A stretch of DNA of 64,000 bases. Origin: an uncultured Saprospiraceae bacterium. GTDB taxonomy: Bacteria > Bacteroidota > Bacteroidia > Chitinophagales > Saprospiraceae. The stretch spans positions 62,001-126,000 of the forward strand of contig CALJPQ010000011.1 of the NCBI GenBank assembly GCA_937980645.1. The letters are read 5' to 3'. The position numbers were made by a program, and so were the translations under genes. The notes under the pieces were generated by a model that worked only from the letters and a program-made list of their open reading frames with translations, was not told the DNA's origin and did no database searches. Below are positions 35,244 through 44,835 of the stretch, one piece after another. Each line of letters opens with the position of its first letter. Within the stretch, counting starts at the first letter, position 1.

Positions 35244-36539
35244 CTACGAATAGCGCTTGGGGTCAAAGTCAGCCACAGGTATGGCAGTTGGTTTGCCTGT
35301 AGCCAATTCTGCGACGAGCCGGCCGGTTCCGGCGGCCATGCTGACGCCAATCATGCAATGGCCGGTGGCGATGATGAGGTTGCGGTTGTGGCGCCCAAAG
35401 CCAATATACGGCAGACCATCGGCCGACAGGGGCCGATAACCGAACCAGGCCCGCTGGCGCAGCGTCTGAGCATCCTGCAAGGCTTGCACGCCGGGGTCGG
35501 CGGCGATGCCTGGCATGTATTGCTGCACAGCGCGCAGGATGCCTTGCACGCGGCGCAGGCGAACGCGGTTGTCCATGTGGCCGATTTCCATCGTACTGCC
35601 AATGCGCAGGCGCTGGCGCCAGGGGGTAAGGGCCACTTTGGCCTCTTTGAAGATGCACGGATAGTTGAGTTTTCGCTGGGGGTTATCCACCGTTACGGAA
35701 TAGCCTTTACCGGGCATCATGGGCAGGTACTCACCGCTCAGGCGCGCCAGCTGCGGCGACCAGGAACCTGCTGCAAGCACGACCAGGTCGGCGCTCAGCC
35801 GCTCTTCAGCACCGTTGGATGCGCCCGAAGGCCGGTAACGGACGGCAACTATCGTCTGATTAGACCGCTCAAACCCTACGGCTTCGCTGTTGCGCAATAC
35901 CCGCACTCCTCGGTGCTCCAGCACGCGCGGCAACTGCTCCATCAGTGCATTCGGATACAGGTGTGCATCGTCGTGATACAGCACGCCGCCGCGCACTTCT
36001 ATCTGTGCATCAGGCTCTAAGGCTTTGGCCTGCGCGCGGTCAAGCACGGTTACTTTCAGCCCTAAGTCCTCTGCCCGGCGGGCGGTTTCCACTTCATTCT
36101 TTTCACCTTTGGGTGTATTGTACCACATCACACAGCCGTGCTCGGTGTATTCGATGTCCAACAGACCTGACTCTACCCAGCGTTTCGTCTCGGCTTTCGA
36201 CAGCAGCAGCAGGTCGGTTAACGGCCGTGCTGAGCGTTCCGCATGTGCCGGCGTGGCAGCCCGCATGAATTTCACCCCCCAGTCCATGAGCCGCCAGTCC
36301 AGACTAGGCCGAATGTAAAACGGGCTTTCGGCATGCAATAGCCACCAGATGCCCTGAGCCACCACACCGGGCGACGCCAGTGGCACAAAATGCGACGGCG
36401 ACAGGTAGCCCATATTGCCAAACGAACAGTTGTCGGTCAGATCACCTTTTTCCAACACGACGACCTCGCAGCCCTCTTCTTGCAGGTAGTAAGCGGCACT
36501 CAGCCCGATGATGCCGCCACCGATGACAATGACTCGCAT
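35244..36539 (-). CDS. FAD-dependent D-amino-acid dehydrogenase-like oxidoreductase
   Basis: This 431-residue enzyme belongs to the DAO family and resembles DadA, which deaminates D-amino acids to 2-oxo acids and passes electrons to the respiratory chain. Start 36539 puts the dinucleotide-binding motif G-G-G-I-I-G-L-S-A-A at residues 7-16. The ADP-contact E-K-G-D and the C-terminal R-P-L-S-A-D-G-L-P-Y-I-G and G-H-C-M-I-G-V-S-M-A-A-G-T motifs are typical. An N-terminal extension of 27 codons is possible but lacks homology. Glycine oxidase or hydroxyproline-type substrates are alternatives. Confidence 0.85.
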   Translation of the reverse strand: MRVIVIGGGIIGLSAAYYLQEEGCEVVVLEKGDLTDNCSFGNMGYLSPSHFVPLASPGVVAQGIWWLLHAESPFYIRPSLDWRLMDWGVKFMRAATPAHAERSARPLTDLLLLSKAETKRWVESGLLDIEYTEHGCVMWYNTPKGEKNEVETARRAEDLGLKVTVLDRAQAKALEPDAQIEVRGGVLYHDDAHLYPNALMEQLPRVLEHRGVRVLRNSEAVGFERSNQTIVAVRYRPSGASNGAEERLSADLVVLAAGSWSPQLARLSGEYLPMMPGKGYSVTVDNPQRKLNYPCIFKEAKVALTPWRQRLRIGSTMEIGHMDNRVRLRRVQGILRAVQQYMPGIAADPGVQALQDAQTLRQRAWFGYRPLSADGLPYIGFGRHNRNLIIATGHCMIGVSMAAGTGRLVAELATGKPTAIPVADFDPKRYS

Positions 36540-36699
36540 AGGTATTGTTGAATTACGTAGCGTTTTTTGGCCGCTAAGAGACGACTTTTTCTTCAAAAGA
36601 AGCACGTCGCGCTTTCGCACCGCGCCTGCTGCACCCTTCGGCAGCTCGGTAGCCCCCTCAGATTATCGTCTTCCGCCCTCTCGAGCTGTGGCAAGGCGG

Positions 36700-36707
36700 T
36701 AACTTTG
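36700..36707 (+). promoter_or_regulatory. Putative -7 box (TAACTTTG) of the acyl-CoA reductase-trmD unit
   Basis: Exact TAnnTTTG match, 23 bases before the TTG start at 36731. No good -33 element was found. Confidence 0.5.
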
Positions 36708-36730
36708 CCCATTAAAAAACCACATCTCCC

Positions 36731-37777
36731 TTGACGCAACGCGAACGCATCGAACTGCTGGCCGAACTGGGCCATTATCTGCGGGAAGCACCCGATGAGG
36801 CGCTGGAAGCCGTCATCCAGCAAGCCTATGTGGCCAACCGCTGGTTTACACCCGACAACATCCGCCAGGCTCTCTCGGCTATTGCCACCAATTTTTTAGC
36901 CGAAGAAAAGCTCATCGCCTGGGCCGCCCGATATCCTATGCCTGATGTAGCACATCCGCAAAAGACGGTGGGTATCGTCATGGCTGGCAACATCCCGCTT
37001 GTGGGCTTTCACGACTGGTTGTGCACCTTCGTCGCCGGCCATAGGGCGTTAGTCAAACTCTCGGAGAAAGACCGTTACTTGCTGCCCTTCCTCATCAAGA
37101 AAATGGGGGAATGGGCCTTTGAAAGCTGGGAATACACCCATTTTCTGGATGAAAGCGAACGACTCCGCGACATAGATGCCGTCATTGCTACCGGCAGCAA
37201 CAACACGGCCCGCTACTTCGAGCAGTACTTCGGCAAATACCCCAACATCATCCGACGCAACCGAAACAGTGTGGCCGTGCTGACCGGCTACGAGACCGAC
37301 GACGAACTGCGCGCGCTGGGGCGCGACATCTTCACCTACTTCGGCCTCGGATGCCGCAACGTGTCCAAACTCTATGTGCCGCACGGGTACCACTTCGACC
37401 ACCTGCTCGGCATTCTGGCCGAAAACCGGGACATCCTCCTGCACGATAAGTACAAAAACAATTACGACTACAACCTGGCTCTCTTCCTCCTCAACCACAC
37501 GCCGCACCTCAACAACGGCTGCCTGCTGCTGCGCGAAGAAAGCAGCCTGCAAGCTCGCATCGCCTCGGCGCATTACGAGTACTACGACGAACTCTTCGAC
37601 CTGGAAGCGACGTTGGCCGAACAAAGAGACGGCATCCAGTGCGTCGTCAGCAAGGTCAAACTGCGCGATTTCAGCGCCCTGCCTTTTGGCAAAAGCCAGC
37701 AACCCGAACTGGACGACTACGCCGACGGGGCCGATACCATGGTCTTTTTGCGTCAACTGTACGACCACCAATCCTGA
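36731..37777 (+). CDS. LuxC-type acyl-CoA reductase
   Basis: This 348-residue enzyme of the LuxC family would reduce acyl-CoA or acyl-protein thioesters to aldehydes with NADPH. The start is TTG at 36731; the first in-frame ATG is 70 codons on. The Rossmann part includes [11 protein letters not shown], and the putative nucleophile is Cys208 in [10 protein letters not shown]. No luxA, B, D or E genes are near, so bioluminescence is not implied. Bacteroidota often carry this lone gene. It precedes trmD by seven bases. An alkB-like hydroxylase lies 23 kb away. Confidence 0.85.
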   Translation: MTQRERIELLAELGHYLREAPDEALEAVIQQAYVANRWFTPDNIRQALSAIATNFLAEEKLIAWAARYPMPDVAHPQKTVGIVMAGNIPLVGFHDWLCTFVAGHRALVKLSEKDRYLLPFLIKKMGEWAFESWEYTHFLDESERLRDIDAVIATGSNNTARYFEQYFGKYPNIIRRNRNSVAVLTGYETDDELRALGRDIFTYFGLGCRNVSKLYVPHGYHFDHLLGILAENRDILLHDKYKNNYDYNLALFLLNHTPHLNNGCLLLREESSLQARIASAHYEYYDELFDLEATLAEQRDGIQCVVSKVKLRDFSALPFGKSQQPELDDYADGADTMVFLRQLYDHQS

Positions 37778-37784
37778 CCCGCCT

Positions 37785-38492
37785 ATGCGCTTCGATATCG
37801 TTACCGTCCTGCCCGAATTGCTCGAAAGCCCGCTCAACCACTCCATCCTCAAGCGGGCGCAAGAACGCGGGCTATTGCAGGTGAAGGTACACGACCTGCG
37901 CCAACACGGCTTGGGCCGACACCGACAGGTGGACGACTACCCCTTCGGCGGCGGCGCCGGCATGGTCATGCGGCCCGAACCCCTGGCCGCCTGCATCCGA
38001 CAATTGCAAAGCGAACGCACCTACGACGAAGTCATCTATCTCACGCCCGACGGCATCACGCTCGACCAAAGGCTGTGCAACCGTCTGTCGCTCAACGAAA
38101 ACCTCCTGCTGATATGTGGCCACTACAAAGGCATTGACGAACGCATCCGCCAAAAGTTCGTTACCTTAGAAATCAGCATCGGCGACTACGTCCTTTCTGG
38201 CGGCGAACTGGCTGCGGCCGTGCTCGTAGATGCTGTGGGCCGCCTCATACCTGGCGTGCTCAACGACGAAACGTCGGCCCTATCCGACAGCTTCCAGGAC
38301 GACCTATTGGCACCACCCGTCTACACGCGCCCGGCCGAGTGGGAAGGCATGGCGGTGCCCGAAGTCTTGCTCTCGGGCCACGAAAAGCGCATCTCCGAAT
38401 GGCGACACGAGCAAAGCCTCGAGCGCACTCGAATGCGCCGACCTGACCTGTACGAGCGCTGGCGCGAAGGCAATGGTGACAGAACACCTTGA
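37785..38492 (+). CDS. trmD: tRNA (guanine-37-N1)-methyltransferase
   Basis: This 235-residue SPOUT methyltransferase makes m1G37 in tRNAs, preventing +1 frameshifts. ATG 37785 follows the reductase stop by seven bases. Family motifs are [23 protein letters not shown] and [12 protein letters not shown], the trefoil-knot SAM site. The C-terminal helical domain ends with L-S-G-H-E-K-R-I and the R-R-P-D-L motif. Length is usual. The normal rpsP-rimM-trmD-rplS neighbours are missing. Confidence 0.97.
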   Translation: MRFDIVTVLPELLESPLNHSILKRAQERGLLQVKVHDLRQHGLGRHRQVDDYPFGGGAGMVMRPEPLAACIRQLQSERTYDEVIYLTPDGITLDQRLCNRLSLNENLLLICGHYKGIDERIRQKFVTLEISIGDYVLSGGELAAAVLVDAVGRLIPGVLNDETSALSDSFQDDLLAPPVYTRPAEWEGMAVPEVLLSGHEKRISEWRHEQSLERTRMRRPDLYERWREGNGDRTP

Positions 38493-38506
38493 GGCCACTT
38501 TATCGC

Positions 38507-39664
38507 TCATGCCGGCCGGCTGACCACGCGCACGATGTCGCGCACACGGCGCGCCTTTGCCACGACTTCGTCCAGCGTTAGCGCCGTTACGGTGATGTGG
38601 CCCATTTTGCGGAAGGGCGCCGTGGTCTGCTTGCCGTACAGGTGCAGATAGACGCCCGGCTCGGCCAGCAGGGCCTCCACGCCTTCGTAGTGGGCGGGGC
38701 CGCGGTGTTCGGGTGCACCCAGCACGTTGAGCATAGCCGCCGGCAAGCGCATCGAGGTATCGCCCAGGGGCAGGCCGCAGATGGCCCGCAGGTGCTGCTG
38801 AAACTGGCTCGTCGCTGCCGCCTCGATGGTGTGGTGGCCGCTGTTGTGGGGGCGGGGCGCTACTTCGTTGACGAGCAGGCGGCCGTCCTCCGTCAGGAAC
38901 ATCTCCACGGCCAGCAGACCACACAAGTCGAAGGCCCGAATGACACGCTCGGCTAACGCCTCGGCCTCTGCAGCCTCGAAAGGCGATAAGCGGGCCGGAC
39001 ATAGCAGCATCTCCACTAGGTTGGCCTCAGGGTGAAAATCCATCTCTACGGGCGAAAACACGGTTACTTCATCGGCAGCGTTGCGCGCAGCAATGACGGC
39101 CACCTCCGCGCGCAAAGGCAGGTACTCCTCCGCTAGGCAAGGGCCGTACAAGCGTTTTGTCTGCAAATCCTCTGGCGTGCGCAGGACAGCTACACCGCGC
39201 CCATCGTAGCCAGCAGTGCGCGTCTTTTGCACCAATGGCAGCCGCCAGCGCCCGGAACGAACGGCCTGAAGCAGCGCCTCGTCGTCGTCAAACAACTCGA
39301 AAGCGGCTGTCGGGATGTTGTTTTCGGCATAGAAGATTTTCTGCCGGCCCTTGTCTTGAATGATCTCCAGCGCGCATGGGGCAGGGTGCACGACCTTGCC
39401 CATGCGCTCCAATTCGTACAGTGCCTGTACGTTGACTTGCTCGATCTCTACCGTTAACAGGTCGGCCTTTTGGCCAAAGGCCAGTACGGCGTCGTAGTCT
39501 CTGAAGTCGCCCACGACAAACTCGCTGCATAGGTGCGATGCTGGAGCGTCGGGGGTAGGGTCGAGCACGGCAAGGTGAAGATGCCAGTCAGCAGCGGCTT
39601 GGCACAGCATTTTGCCCAACTGTCCGCCGCCCAAGACACCGATTTTCAGATGCGGGTGAAACAT
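38507..39664 (-). CDS. purK: N5-carboxyaminoimidazole ribonucleotide synthase
   Basis: This 385-residue ATP-grasp enzyme converts AIR, ATP and bicarbonate to N5-CAIR in purine synthesis. ATG 39664 gives the standard N terminus, I-G-V-L-G-G-G-Q-L-G-K-M. ATP-grasp features include Q-K-T-R-T-A-G-Y-D-G-R-G and V-N-E-V-A-P-R-P-H-N-S-G-H. Sixteen upstream in-frame codons are excluded because the -7 box lies in them. purE is not adjacent. It converges on trmD with 14 bases between. Confidence 0.96.
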   Translation of the reverse strand: MFHPHLKIGVLGGGQLGKMLCQAAADWHLHLAVLDPTPDAPASHLCSEFVVGDFRDYDAVLAFGQKADLLTVEIEQVNVQALYELERMGKVVHPAPCALEIIQDKGRQKIFYAENNIPTAAFELFDDDEALLQAVRSGRWRLPLVQKTRTAGYDGRGVAVLRTPEDLQTKRLYGPCLAEEYLPLRAEVAVIAARNAADEVTVFSPVEMDFHPEANLVEMLLCPARLSPFEAAEAEALAERVIRAFDLCGLLAVEMFLTEDGRLLVNEVAPRPHNSGHHTIEAAATSQFQQHLRAICGLPLGDTSMRLPAAMLNVLGAPEHRGPAHYEGVEALLAEPGVYLHLYGKQTTAPFRKMGHITVTALTLDEVVAKARRVRDIVRVVSRPA

Positions 39665-39668
39665 GGGG

Positions 39669-39676
39669 CGAAGGTA
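39669..39676 (-). promoter_or_regulatory. Putative -7 box (TACCTTCG) of purK, almost touching the start
   Basis: The minus strand reads TACCTTCG, ending only four bases before the purK ATG. With transcription starting a few bases after such boxes, the mRNA would be essentially leaderless. No TTG lies 17-23 bases upstream, so the box is unproven. Confidence 0.45.
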
Positions 39677-39732
39677 CAGCCGGGCAGAAGGCCCGGCACC
39701 GGTTCTTGTCATTCTTGCGGTGCACCGCTCTT

Positions 39733-39771
39733 AAAAAACGAAGCGAGCACGGGAGGTCTTCCCGTGCTCGC
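39733..39771 (-). terminator. Intrinsic terminator of the ten-repeat protein gene
   Basis: Arms GCGAGCACGGGA (39743-39754) and TCCCGTGCTCGC (39760-39771) are a perfect 12-bp stem with a 5-base loop. Read leftward, the complement of the A-run 39733-39738 gives the T-tail. It lies 33 bases after the stop codon. Confidence 0.88.
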
Positions 39772-39803
39772 TATGAGCAGCAAGTGCCCGTTTCACGTCT
39801 GTT

Positions 39804-42800
39804 TTATTGCTTGACGAAGGTACTTTCGTAGCGCCCTTCAGCCGTCTGCACCGACAGGCGGTAGATGCCAGCCGGCAGTTCGGCCACGTTAAGCGTAAAG
39901 AGGTTGCCGTTAGGTACCACTTCGGTACGCATCAGGCGTCCGTCAGGTTTACGCACTTCGGCTACTGCCTGACCGATAGCGTTGCCACTGTGGGATTTGG
40001 CCATGACGGTTACCCAGTTGGTAGCCGGATTGGGCGACAGGCTCAGGGTCGTAGCTGCCGTAGGTGGTGTGGGCGGGGCAAAGTCGGGGCAATCCACCTC
40101 ACCTAATTTGTCGTAGTCCGAGCAGCCGGGCTTATCTGCATCCTGCACGACAAAGATGTAGGGCGTTTGGCCGTCGCCGTCAAAGGGCCCCAGGATGATC
40201 GGCTGCGGTTGGCTGTAGGGGAAACTGGCAATAACATTACCGTTGGCGTCAGCAATCTGGAAGCCATTCGCGCCGCCGTTTTGGTGGCGGAAGGTGAGTA
40301 CGGCGAAGAATTGGCCGCACAGGCATGGGGTAGCCTGTACTTTCACATCCCAGATTTTGCACGGCTTGCCGGCGCAGTCGGGCGCGTCGAACTCCAGCTC
40401 GGCACAGCACAGCGGTTGCGTCGAACCCAGAGCCAACACACACACTTTGATAACATCTTTGGGCTTGCCGCTGGCCGGGAAGCTGGGGATCTTCAGCGGC
40501 AGGTCGGCTTGCGAGTACGTGCCGAGGAATTTGCCGTTGCCCCAGACGCTGAAGTTCAGGATCACGGTCAGCGGGTAGTCCACTTTAAAGTCTAAGCTGA
40601 GGCGGTAGGTGCCGTCGGGGTTGCAGTCGCCCGTTTTAACGGTCAGGTCCTTGATTTTGCAATCCTGTCCCTGGCACTTGGGCGCGTCGAATTCAATGGT
40701 CTCGCAGCACAGCGGTTGCGAAGCGTTAGGCGTAACGATGCACACCTTGACGACGTCTTTGGGCTTGCCGCTGGCCGGGAAGTTGGGTATCATCAGCGGC
40801 AACGCACTGATGGGGTAGGTGCCGATAAATTGTCCGTTGGCCCATACACTGAAGAAGCCGGGGGCGGCAGTTACGGCGTTGAAATTGATCTGTGCCCGAT
40901 ACGTGCCGTCGTTGTTACAATCGCCCACTTTGACTGTCAGGTCGGTGATTTTGCAGCCCGGGCCCTGGCAGTTGGGCGTAACGAACTCTATAGCGGCACA
41001 GCACGTCGTGGAGGGGTTGGGCGCCGATGGGCTTACGATGCACACGCGGATTTCGGCCTTATTGCCGTTGCCGCCCGGGAAGTTCGGAATCGTTAGCGGC
41101 AGCTGGCTCAAGTCGTAAGTACCGAACACAGCGCCGTTAACCCACAAGATAAATTTGGAGCCCGCGCCGGTGTGATGCGCCTTAAAATTAAGCTGCAATT
41201 TGAAGGTGCCGTCGTTGTTGCAGTCGCCTACTTTGACAGCCAGGTCGGTGATCTTGCAGTCCTGGCCCGAACATTTGGGAGCTTTAAACTCATGCACGAC
41301 GCAGCACGTCGTTGTAATCGTCCCTGCTGGGCCAAGTACACAGATGCGGACAGCATCCACATCTTTGCCGCTGCCGGGGAAGTTCGGGATGGTCAGCGGT
41401 AAGCTGCTCAAAGGGTGTATGCCTAAGAATTGCCCGTTGCCGGCCCATACGCCAAATTGTCCTAGCGTGGAGGCAGTCAGGAAATTGAGCACTAAGCGAT
41501 ACGTACCATCCGGATTGCATGGTCCTGCTTCTACTTTGATGTTAGTGATGCCACACGGCGCATTCTGGCAGTCAGGCGCCTTAAATTCAGCCTCTAAGCA
41601 ACAGGTCGCGAGGGTTGGCGCATTGGCATTAATGAGGCAAACGCGCACTTTATCTACGTCGTTGCCGCTGGCAGGGAATTTGGCAATTTTTACTGGCAAA
41701 GCACCGATAGGGAAAATGCCCAGCAATTTGCCGCTTCCCGACCAGACAGCAAAGGCCGCTGGCGTGGGGCCTGTGTAATTGAAATTGAGGACAATAGGAT
41801 ACGTACCGTCGGGATTGCACGGGCCGGCTACTTCCACTTTCAGGTCGGAAATGGGGCAAGGCGGCGTATCGCATTTAGGCGCTTTAAACTCGGCAATCTT
41901 GCAGCAAACCTCTACGCCGTTGGGGTTGAGAATGCAGATTTTCAGGCGATCCACCTCGTCGCCGCTGGCCGGGAAGATGAGACCGATAGGGAATTCATTC
42001 GGGTCGAAAGTACCCAGGAAGTCACCATTGCCCGCATAGATGCCGACTTTGAACGGCAAGGAAATAGGGCTGGAAAAAAGTGCCAATACTTTAATGCGAT
42101 AGCGATTGGGCGACACACATTCCCCCACTTCGACCTTGACGTCGCCGATGCCGCAGGGCTTGGCGATGCAATCGGGCGCATTGAACTCCAGCCGACGGCA
42201 GCAGTTGCTGTTCTTCAGACACACCCTGACGGCGTCCACGTTTTTGCCGTTCCAGGGAAAGTCCAGCGTAATGGGCAGGTTGGCTACGGCATAGCGGCCC
42301 AGATACTGCCCGTTGGCGGCGTACACATCAAAGGAGTCTAAGGCCGTTCCCGGAGTAGTAGCGGGGGCTGCGAAGTTGAGCGTGATTTTATAGGTGGAGT
42401 CGGAAGTACACTGCCCTGTTTCTACGCGCAGGTTGCGGATGACACAAGGCACGGGCGGCGGGCAAGGGGGCACGGCTACTGTAACGGCAATGCAACAATC
42501 CAGGTTATCTTTCAGGCAAATGCGGAGCGTTTCCGTAGGCTGGCTCGTGCCAGGTAGGGTCAGCACCATAGGCAGACCCGACAGCGGGAAGACACCCAGC
42601 GAGACATTGTTGCTCGTCCACACTTCAAAAAACTGGCTGGTCGGGTTTTTGACCTTAAAATCCAATTTAATCTGGTATTGGCCGTTAGGCTGACAGTCGC
42701 CGGCACTCACCTTCACGTCGTGAATTTCACAGGGCTTGACCTTGCTGCAATCCGGCCCAAAGAACTGCTTGACCCCACAGCAGGGTGGTACGTTGGGGGT

Positions 42801-43106
42801 ACTGTCCTTCAGGCATACCCGCACAAAGCTGCCAATGCCGGCGCCAGTGGGGAAATTCGGGATCGTAAGCGGTAACTGACTAAGGTTGTAAGTGCCTAAG
42901 TTGACACCGTTTCCAAACACCTCAAATTCGTTGCTGGTCGGGTTGGCGGGCTTAAAGTTCAGGGTTATCTCAAACGTCGAGTCGGAGGTGCAGTCGCCTA
43001 CCTCGACTTCCACATTGGAGATGACACAGGGGGCTACTTGCGCTGCCAGCGGCAGGGTGCTGGCCAGTAGCCACACCAGGAGCGGTAAAACCTTCGGGAT
43101 GCGCAT
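39804..43106 (-). CDS. Secreted protein of ten cysteine-rich repeats with T9SS sorting domain
   Basis: This is a 1100-residue secreted protein. A signal peptide (cleavage after LPLAA) is followed by ten tandem repeats of about 95 residues. Each begins C-x-I-x-[DN]-[LV]-x-V, then a Cys before a [DN]-G-x-[YF] turn, and an N-F/D-F strand. A middle motif [FL]-L-G-x-[YHF]-x3-x-L-P-L-x-I follows, then F-P-x-S-G-x-x-x-D, V-C-[IL], a vicinal Cys-Cys and a closing E-F-x-A-P-x-C. Six cysteines per unit point to disulfide-stabilised beta modules. Repeats 5-9 are most alike; repeat 10 has lost the vicinal pair. A T9SS type-A sorting domain closes the chain (LSLSPNPATNWVTV ... GIYRLSV). I do not recognise the repeat family. 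A surface or released structural/adhesive role is inferred. Confidence 0.85.
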   Translation of the reverse strand: MRIPKVLPLLVWLLASTLPLAAQVAPCVISNVEVEVGDCTSDSTFEITLNFKPANPTSNEFEVFGNGVNLGTYNLSQLPLTIPNFPTGAGIGSFVRVCLKDSTPNVPPCCGVKQFFGPDCSKVKPCEIHDVKVSAGDCQPNGQYQIKLDFKVKNPTSQFFEVWTSNNVSLGVFPLSGLPMVLTLPGTSQPTETLRICLKDNLDCCIAVTVAVPPCPPPVPCVIRNLRVETGQCTSDSTYKITLNFAAPATTPGTALDSFDVYAANGQYLGRYAVANLPITLDFPWNGKNVDAVRVCLKNSNCCRRLEFNAPDCIAKPCGIGDVKVEVGECVSPNRYRIKVLALFSSPISLPFKVGIYAGNGDFLGTFDPNEFPIGLIFPASGDEVDRLKICILNPNGVEVCCKIAEFKAPKCDTPPCPISDLKVEVAGPCNPDGTYPIVLNFNYTGPTPAAFAVWSGSGKLLGIFPIGALPVKIAKFPASGNDVDKVRVCLINANAPTLATCCLEAEFKAPDCQNAPCGITNIKVEAGPCNPDGTYRLVLNFLTASTLGQFGVWAGNGQFLGIHPLSSLPLTIPNFPGSGKDVDAVRICVLGPAGTITTTCCVVHEFKAPKCSGQDCKITDLAVKVGDCNNDGTFKLQLNFKAHHTGAGSKFILWVNGAVFGTYDLSQLPLTIPNFPGGNGNKAEIRVCIVSPSAPNPSTTCCAAIEFVTPNCQGPGCKITDLTVKVGDCNNDGTYRAQINFNAVTAAPGFFSVWANGQFIGTYPISALPLMIPNFPASGKPKDVVKVCIVTPNASQPLCCETIEFDAPKCQGQDCKIKDLTVKTGDCNPDGTYRLSLDFKVDYPLTVILNFSVWGNGKFLGTYSQADLPLKIPSFPASGKPKDVIKVCVLALGSTQPLCCAELEFDAPDCAGKPCKIWDVKVQATPCLCGQFFAVLTFRHQNGGANGFQIADANGNVIASFPYSQPQPIILGPFDGDGQTPYIFVVQDADKPGCSDYDKLGEVDCPDFAPPTPPTAATTLSLSPNPATNWVTVMAKSHSGNAIGQAVAEVRKPDGRLMRTEVVPNGNLFTLNVAELPAGIYRLSVQTAEGRYESTFVKQ

Positions 43107-43239
43107 AGGAAAGGAGTGTTTTTAGGTGATAAAATACAATGGATTAGACGGCTACATGGATACAGGCCGCCCTCAGAGCGCTTCACGCACGCCGTATTTT
43201 TTTCGTAAAAAAGGGCATTACGCCAATTAGCGGCATATT

Positions 43240-44268
43240 TCAGAAATGAATGGGGTGAAACCGCACGCTACCGCGGTCGGTCCACTCTAGAGTAGGAGCC
43301 GGAATTTTCACGATATTGACGACATAAGCCAGCGTGCGCAGAAAACGGCTGCGTATAGGCAGGCGCATCAGGTCCACATCGAACGACAGATAAAATTGCC
43401 GTGTCCGCGGGTATTGCTGAGGGCTCAGGCGATAGTGGTCGCAGTAGGGGCCAGAGCAGTTGAGGTTGCCCTTCCACTCGTAGCCCTGAGCGGTGTAAAG
43501 GTGTTGCGCACCCATCCCCACAGCTATGTTGAGCCAGCGGGGTAGCCAGGTAGCGCGGTCTTCAGGCATAAAGGAACGCGGATTGGCCGACACCCATACG
43601 GTGAGGGCATTGTAGTCCTTGAGCAGGGTAGTTAGCAGCCCTGTGCCATAGATGGCCTGGGCACGTCCTTCGAGCGTCCCCCAGTTTTCGCTGCCCGGCG
43701 GCGAGAAGGGGTATAGGCGCTCCGTTGGATAGCGCTGCGGCTGCGTGCTCCACTTGAGCAGGATGCGCTGCTCCCCCCACCCAAGTTGCTGGCTCACAAA
43801 CATGCCTGAACCCAGCAGATTGGCCCCCACATCGCTCCAGGAGAAGCCCCCTTGGGGCGAAAAGCCGTCGAATACCTCCAGCGTAGTCATGATCAACTGG
43901 CTGCCAGCAAAACCCAACCATGCTGACGAAGAGGGTTTTACCCCCGCCCAGCGTGCGCCGCCGTAAATCCAACGGCTTTGGTGGTACGACACGAGCGCAT
44001 GGCTCATCTTGTCCATCTGGTTCCAATGTGGCAAGTCGTTGACAAACTGAAACTTGCCTGAGGGGTTATCGTTTTGCCAGTCATTGTGTAAAACGACCAT
44101 AGCAGCGCCGTAGGCTACAGCACTCACGCCCACGGCGCCCCAAAAGCGCGGTGCATGAAACGAGTCGGCAGGCGTCAGAGAAAGCATCGGCGGGCGTGTC
44201 TGAGCCGCCAACATGAGCGACACCCCCAGCCAGACGCCTGACAGGCAAAGGCGAGAAATAGACAACAT
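43240..44268 (-). CDS. DUF2279-family exported protein
   Basis: This 342-residue protein begins at 44268 with a signal peptide (LSISRLCLSG... cleavage near LAAQ). It has the DUF2279 (YfiM-like) core: N-x-x-D-K-x-x-H near residues 105-115 (N-Q-M-D-K-M-S-H), several amphipathic or membrane-skimming helices, and F-S-W-S-D-V-G-A-N-L-L-G, where Asp and Asn are conserved. The C-terminal half is beta-rich and may be a barrel-like outer-membrane part. Family function is unknown. It lies downstream of the diacylglycerol-kinase-family gene on the same strand, 49 bases away, suggesting a lipid or envelope link (inferred). Confidence 0.72.
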   Translation of the reverse strand: MLSISRLCLSGVWLGVSLMLAAQTRPPMLSLTPADSFHAPRFWGAVGVSAVAYGAAMVVLHNDWQNDNPSGKFQFVNDLPHWNQMDKMSHALVSYHQSRWIYGGARWAGVKPSSSAWLGFAGSQLIMTTLEVFDGFSPQGGFSWSDVGANLLGSGMFVSQQLGWGEQRILLKWSTQPQRYPTERLYPFSPPGSENWGTLEGRAQAIYGTGLLTTLLKDYNALTVWVSANPRSFMPEDRATWLPRWLNIAVGMGAQHLYTAQGYEWKGNLNCSGPYCDHYRLSPQQYPRTRQFYLSFDVDLMRLPIRSRFLRTLAYVVNIVKIPAPTLEWTDRGSVRFHPIHF

Positions 44269-44317
44269 GGCAGGAAGAACAAAAGGAAGAAAGCAATAAA
44301 CAAATGCCAGGAACGGA

Positions 44318-44683
44318 TTAAAAAACGAGACCACCTAAAATAGCCACAATTTTCGGCCCAAAAATGAGCAAACCTGTCACCACAGCACCCAAAGTGCCTA
44401 ATAATACCGCACCTGCGGCAACATCTTTGGCTTTTCCAGCCAGCGGATGGTAATGTGGCGACACTAAATCGGTCAAGTATTCCAAAGCTGTGTTTACGGC
44501 CTCCAAGGCCAGCACTAAGGCTATGCACAGCGTAACAAGCGCCCATTCCATCCGCGAAAGCCTCAGCCATAGCCCTGCAGCCAGCAGCACCACCATAGCA
44601 ACGGCATGAAAACGGGCATTCCGTTGCGTGCGCAGCATCTCGGCCACACCACGAAAAGCATCCCGAAAAGCGCGTACCGTCAT
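44318..44683 (-). CDS. Diacylglycerol kinase / undecaprenol kinase family protein
   Basis: This 121-residue integral membrane kinase has the DgkA/UdpK signature E-A-V-N-T-A-L-E (residues about 61-68) and K-A-K-D-V-A-A-G-A-V-L, with three helices. The family phosphorylates diacylglycerol (Gram-negative DgkA) or undecaprenol (Gram-positive form); Bacteroidota members resemble the latter, recycling the lipid carrier for cell-wall synthesis. The substrate assignment is from family knowledge. Its start at 44683 is 153 bases from the divergent tRNA-Ser unit. Confidence 0.88.
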   Translation of the reverse strand: MTVRAFRDAFRGVAEMLRTQRNARFHAVAMVVLLAAGLWLRLSRMEWALVTLCIALVLALEAVNTALEYLTDLVSPHYHPLAGKAKDVAAGAVLLGTLGAVVTGLLIFGPKIVAILGGLVF

Positions 44684-44756
44684 GCGTCAAAAACTTTTTT
44701 CGCCGAAAAGTAAACATCTGCCGGGTAGGCGAACAAAATTTCTCTGGCCACAACCG

Positions 44757-44787
44757 TTGGCCGCTTACCAAAAGCCGCTTACCTTTG
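44757..44787 (+). promoter_or_regulatory. Promoter of the tRNA-Ser pair (TTG-N20-TACCTTTG)
   Basis: TTG at 44757-44759, 20 bases, then exact TACCTTTG at 44780-44787. It lies 48 bases before the first tRNA. This is one of the best promoter matches in the window. Confidence 0.8.
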
Positions 44788-44835
44788 TGCTCGCTTTCAA
44801 TGGAAAGCCGGCTTTGAGTAAAAGCCGTCCTTTCA

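Noticed and set aside
35187..36020. A 277-codon plus-strand ORF in the FAD oxidoreductase gene
   Set aside because: It is antisense to a gene with clear DAO motifs; composition matches a GC-driven shadow.
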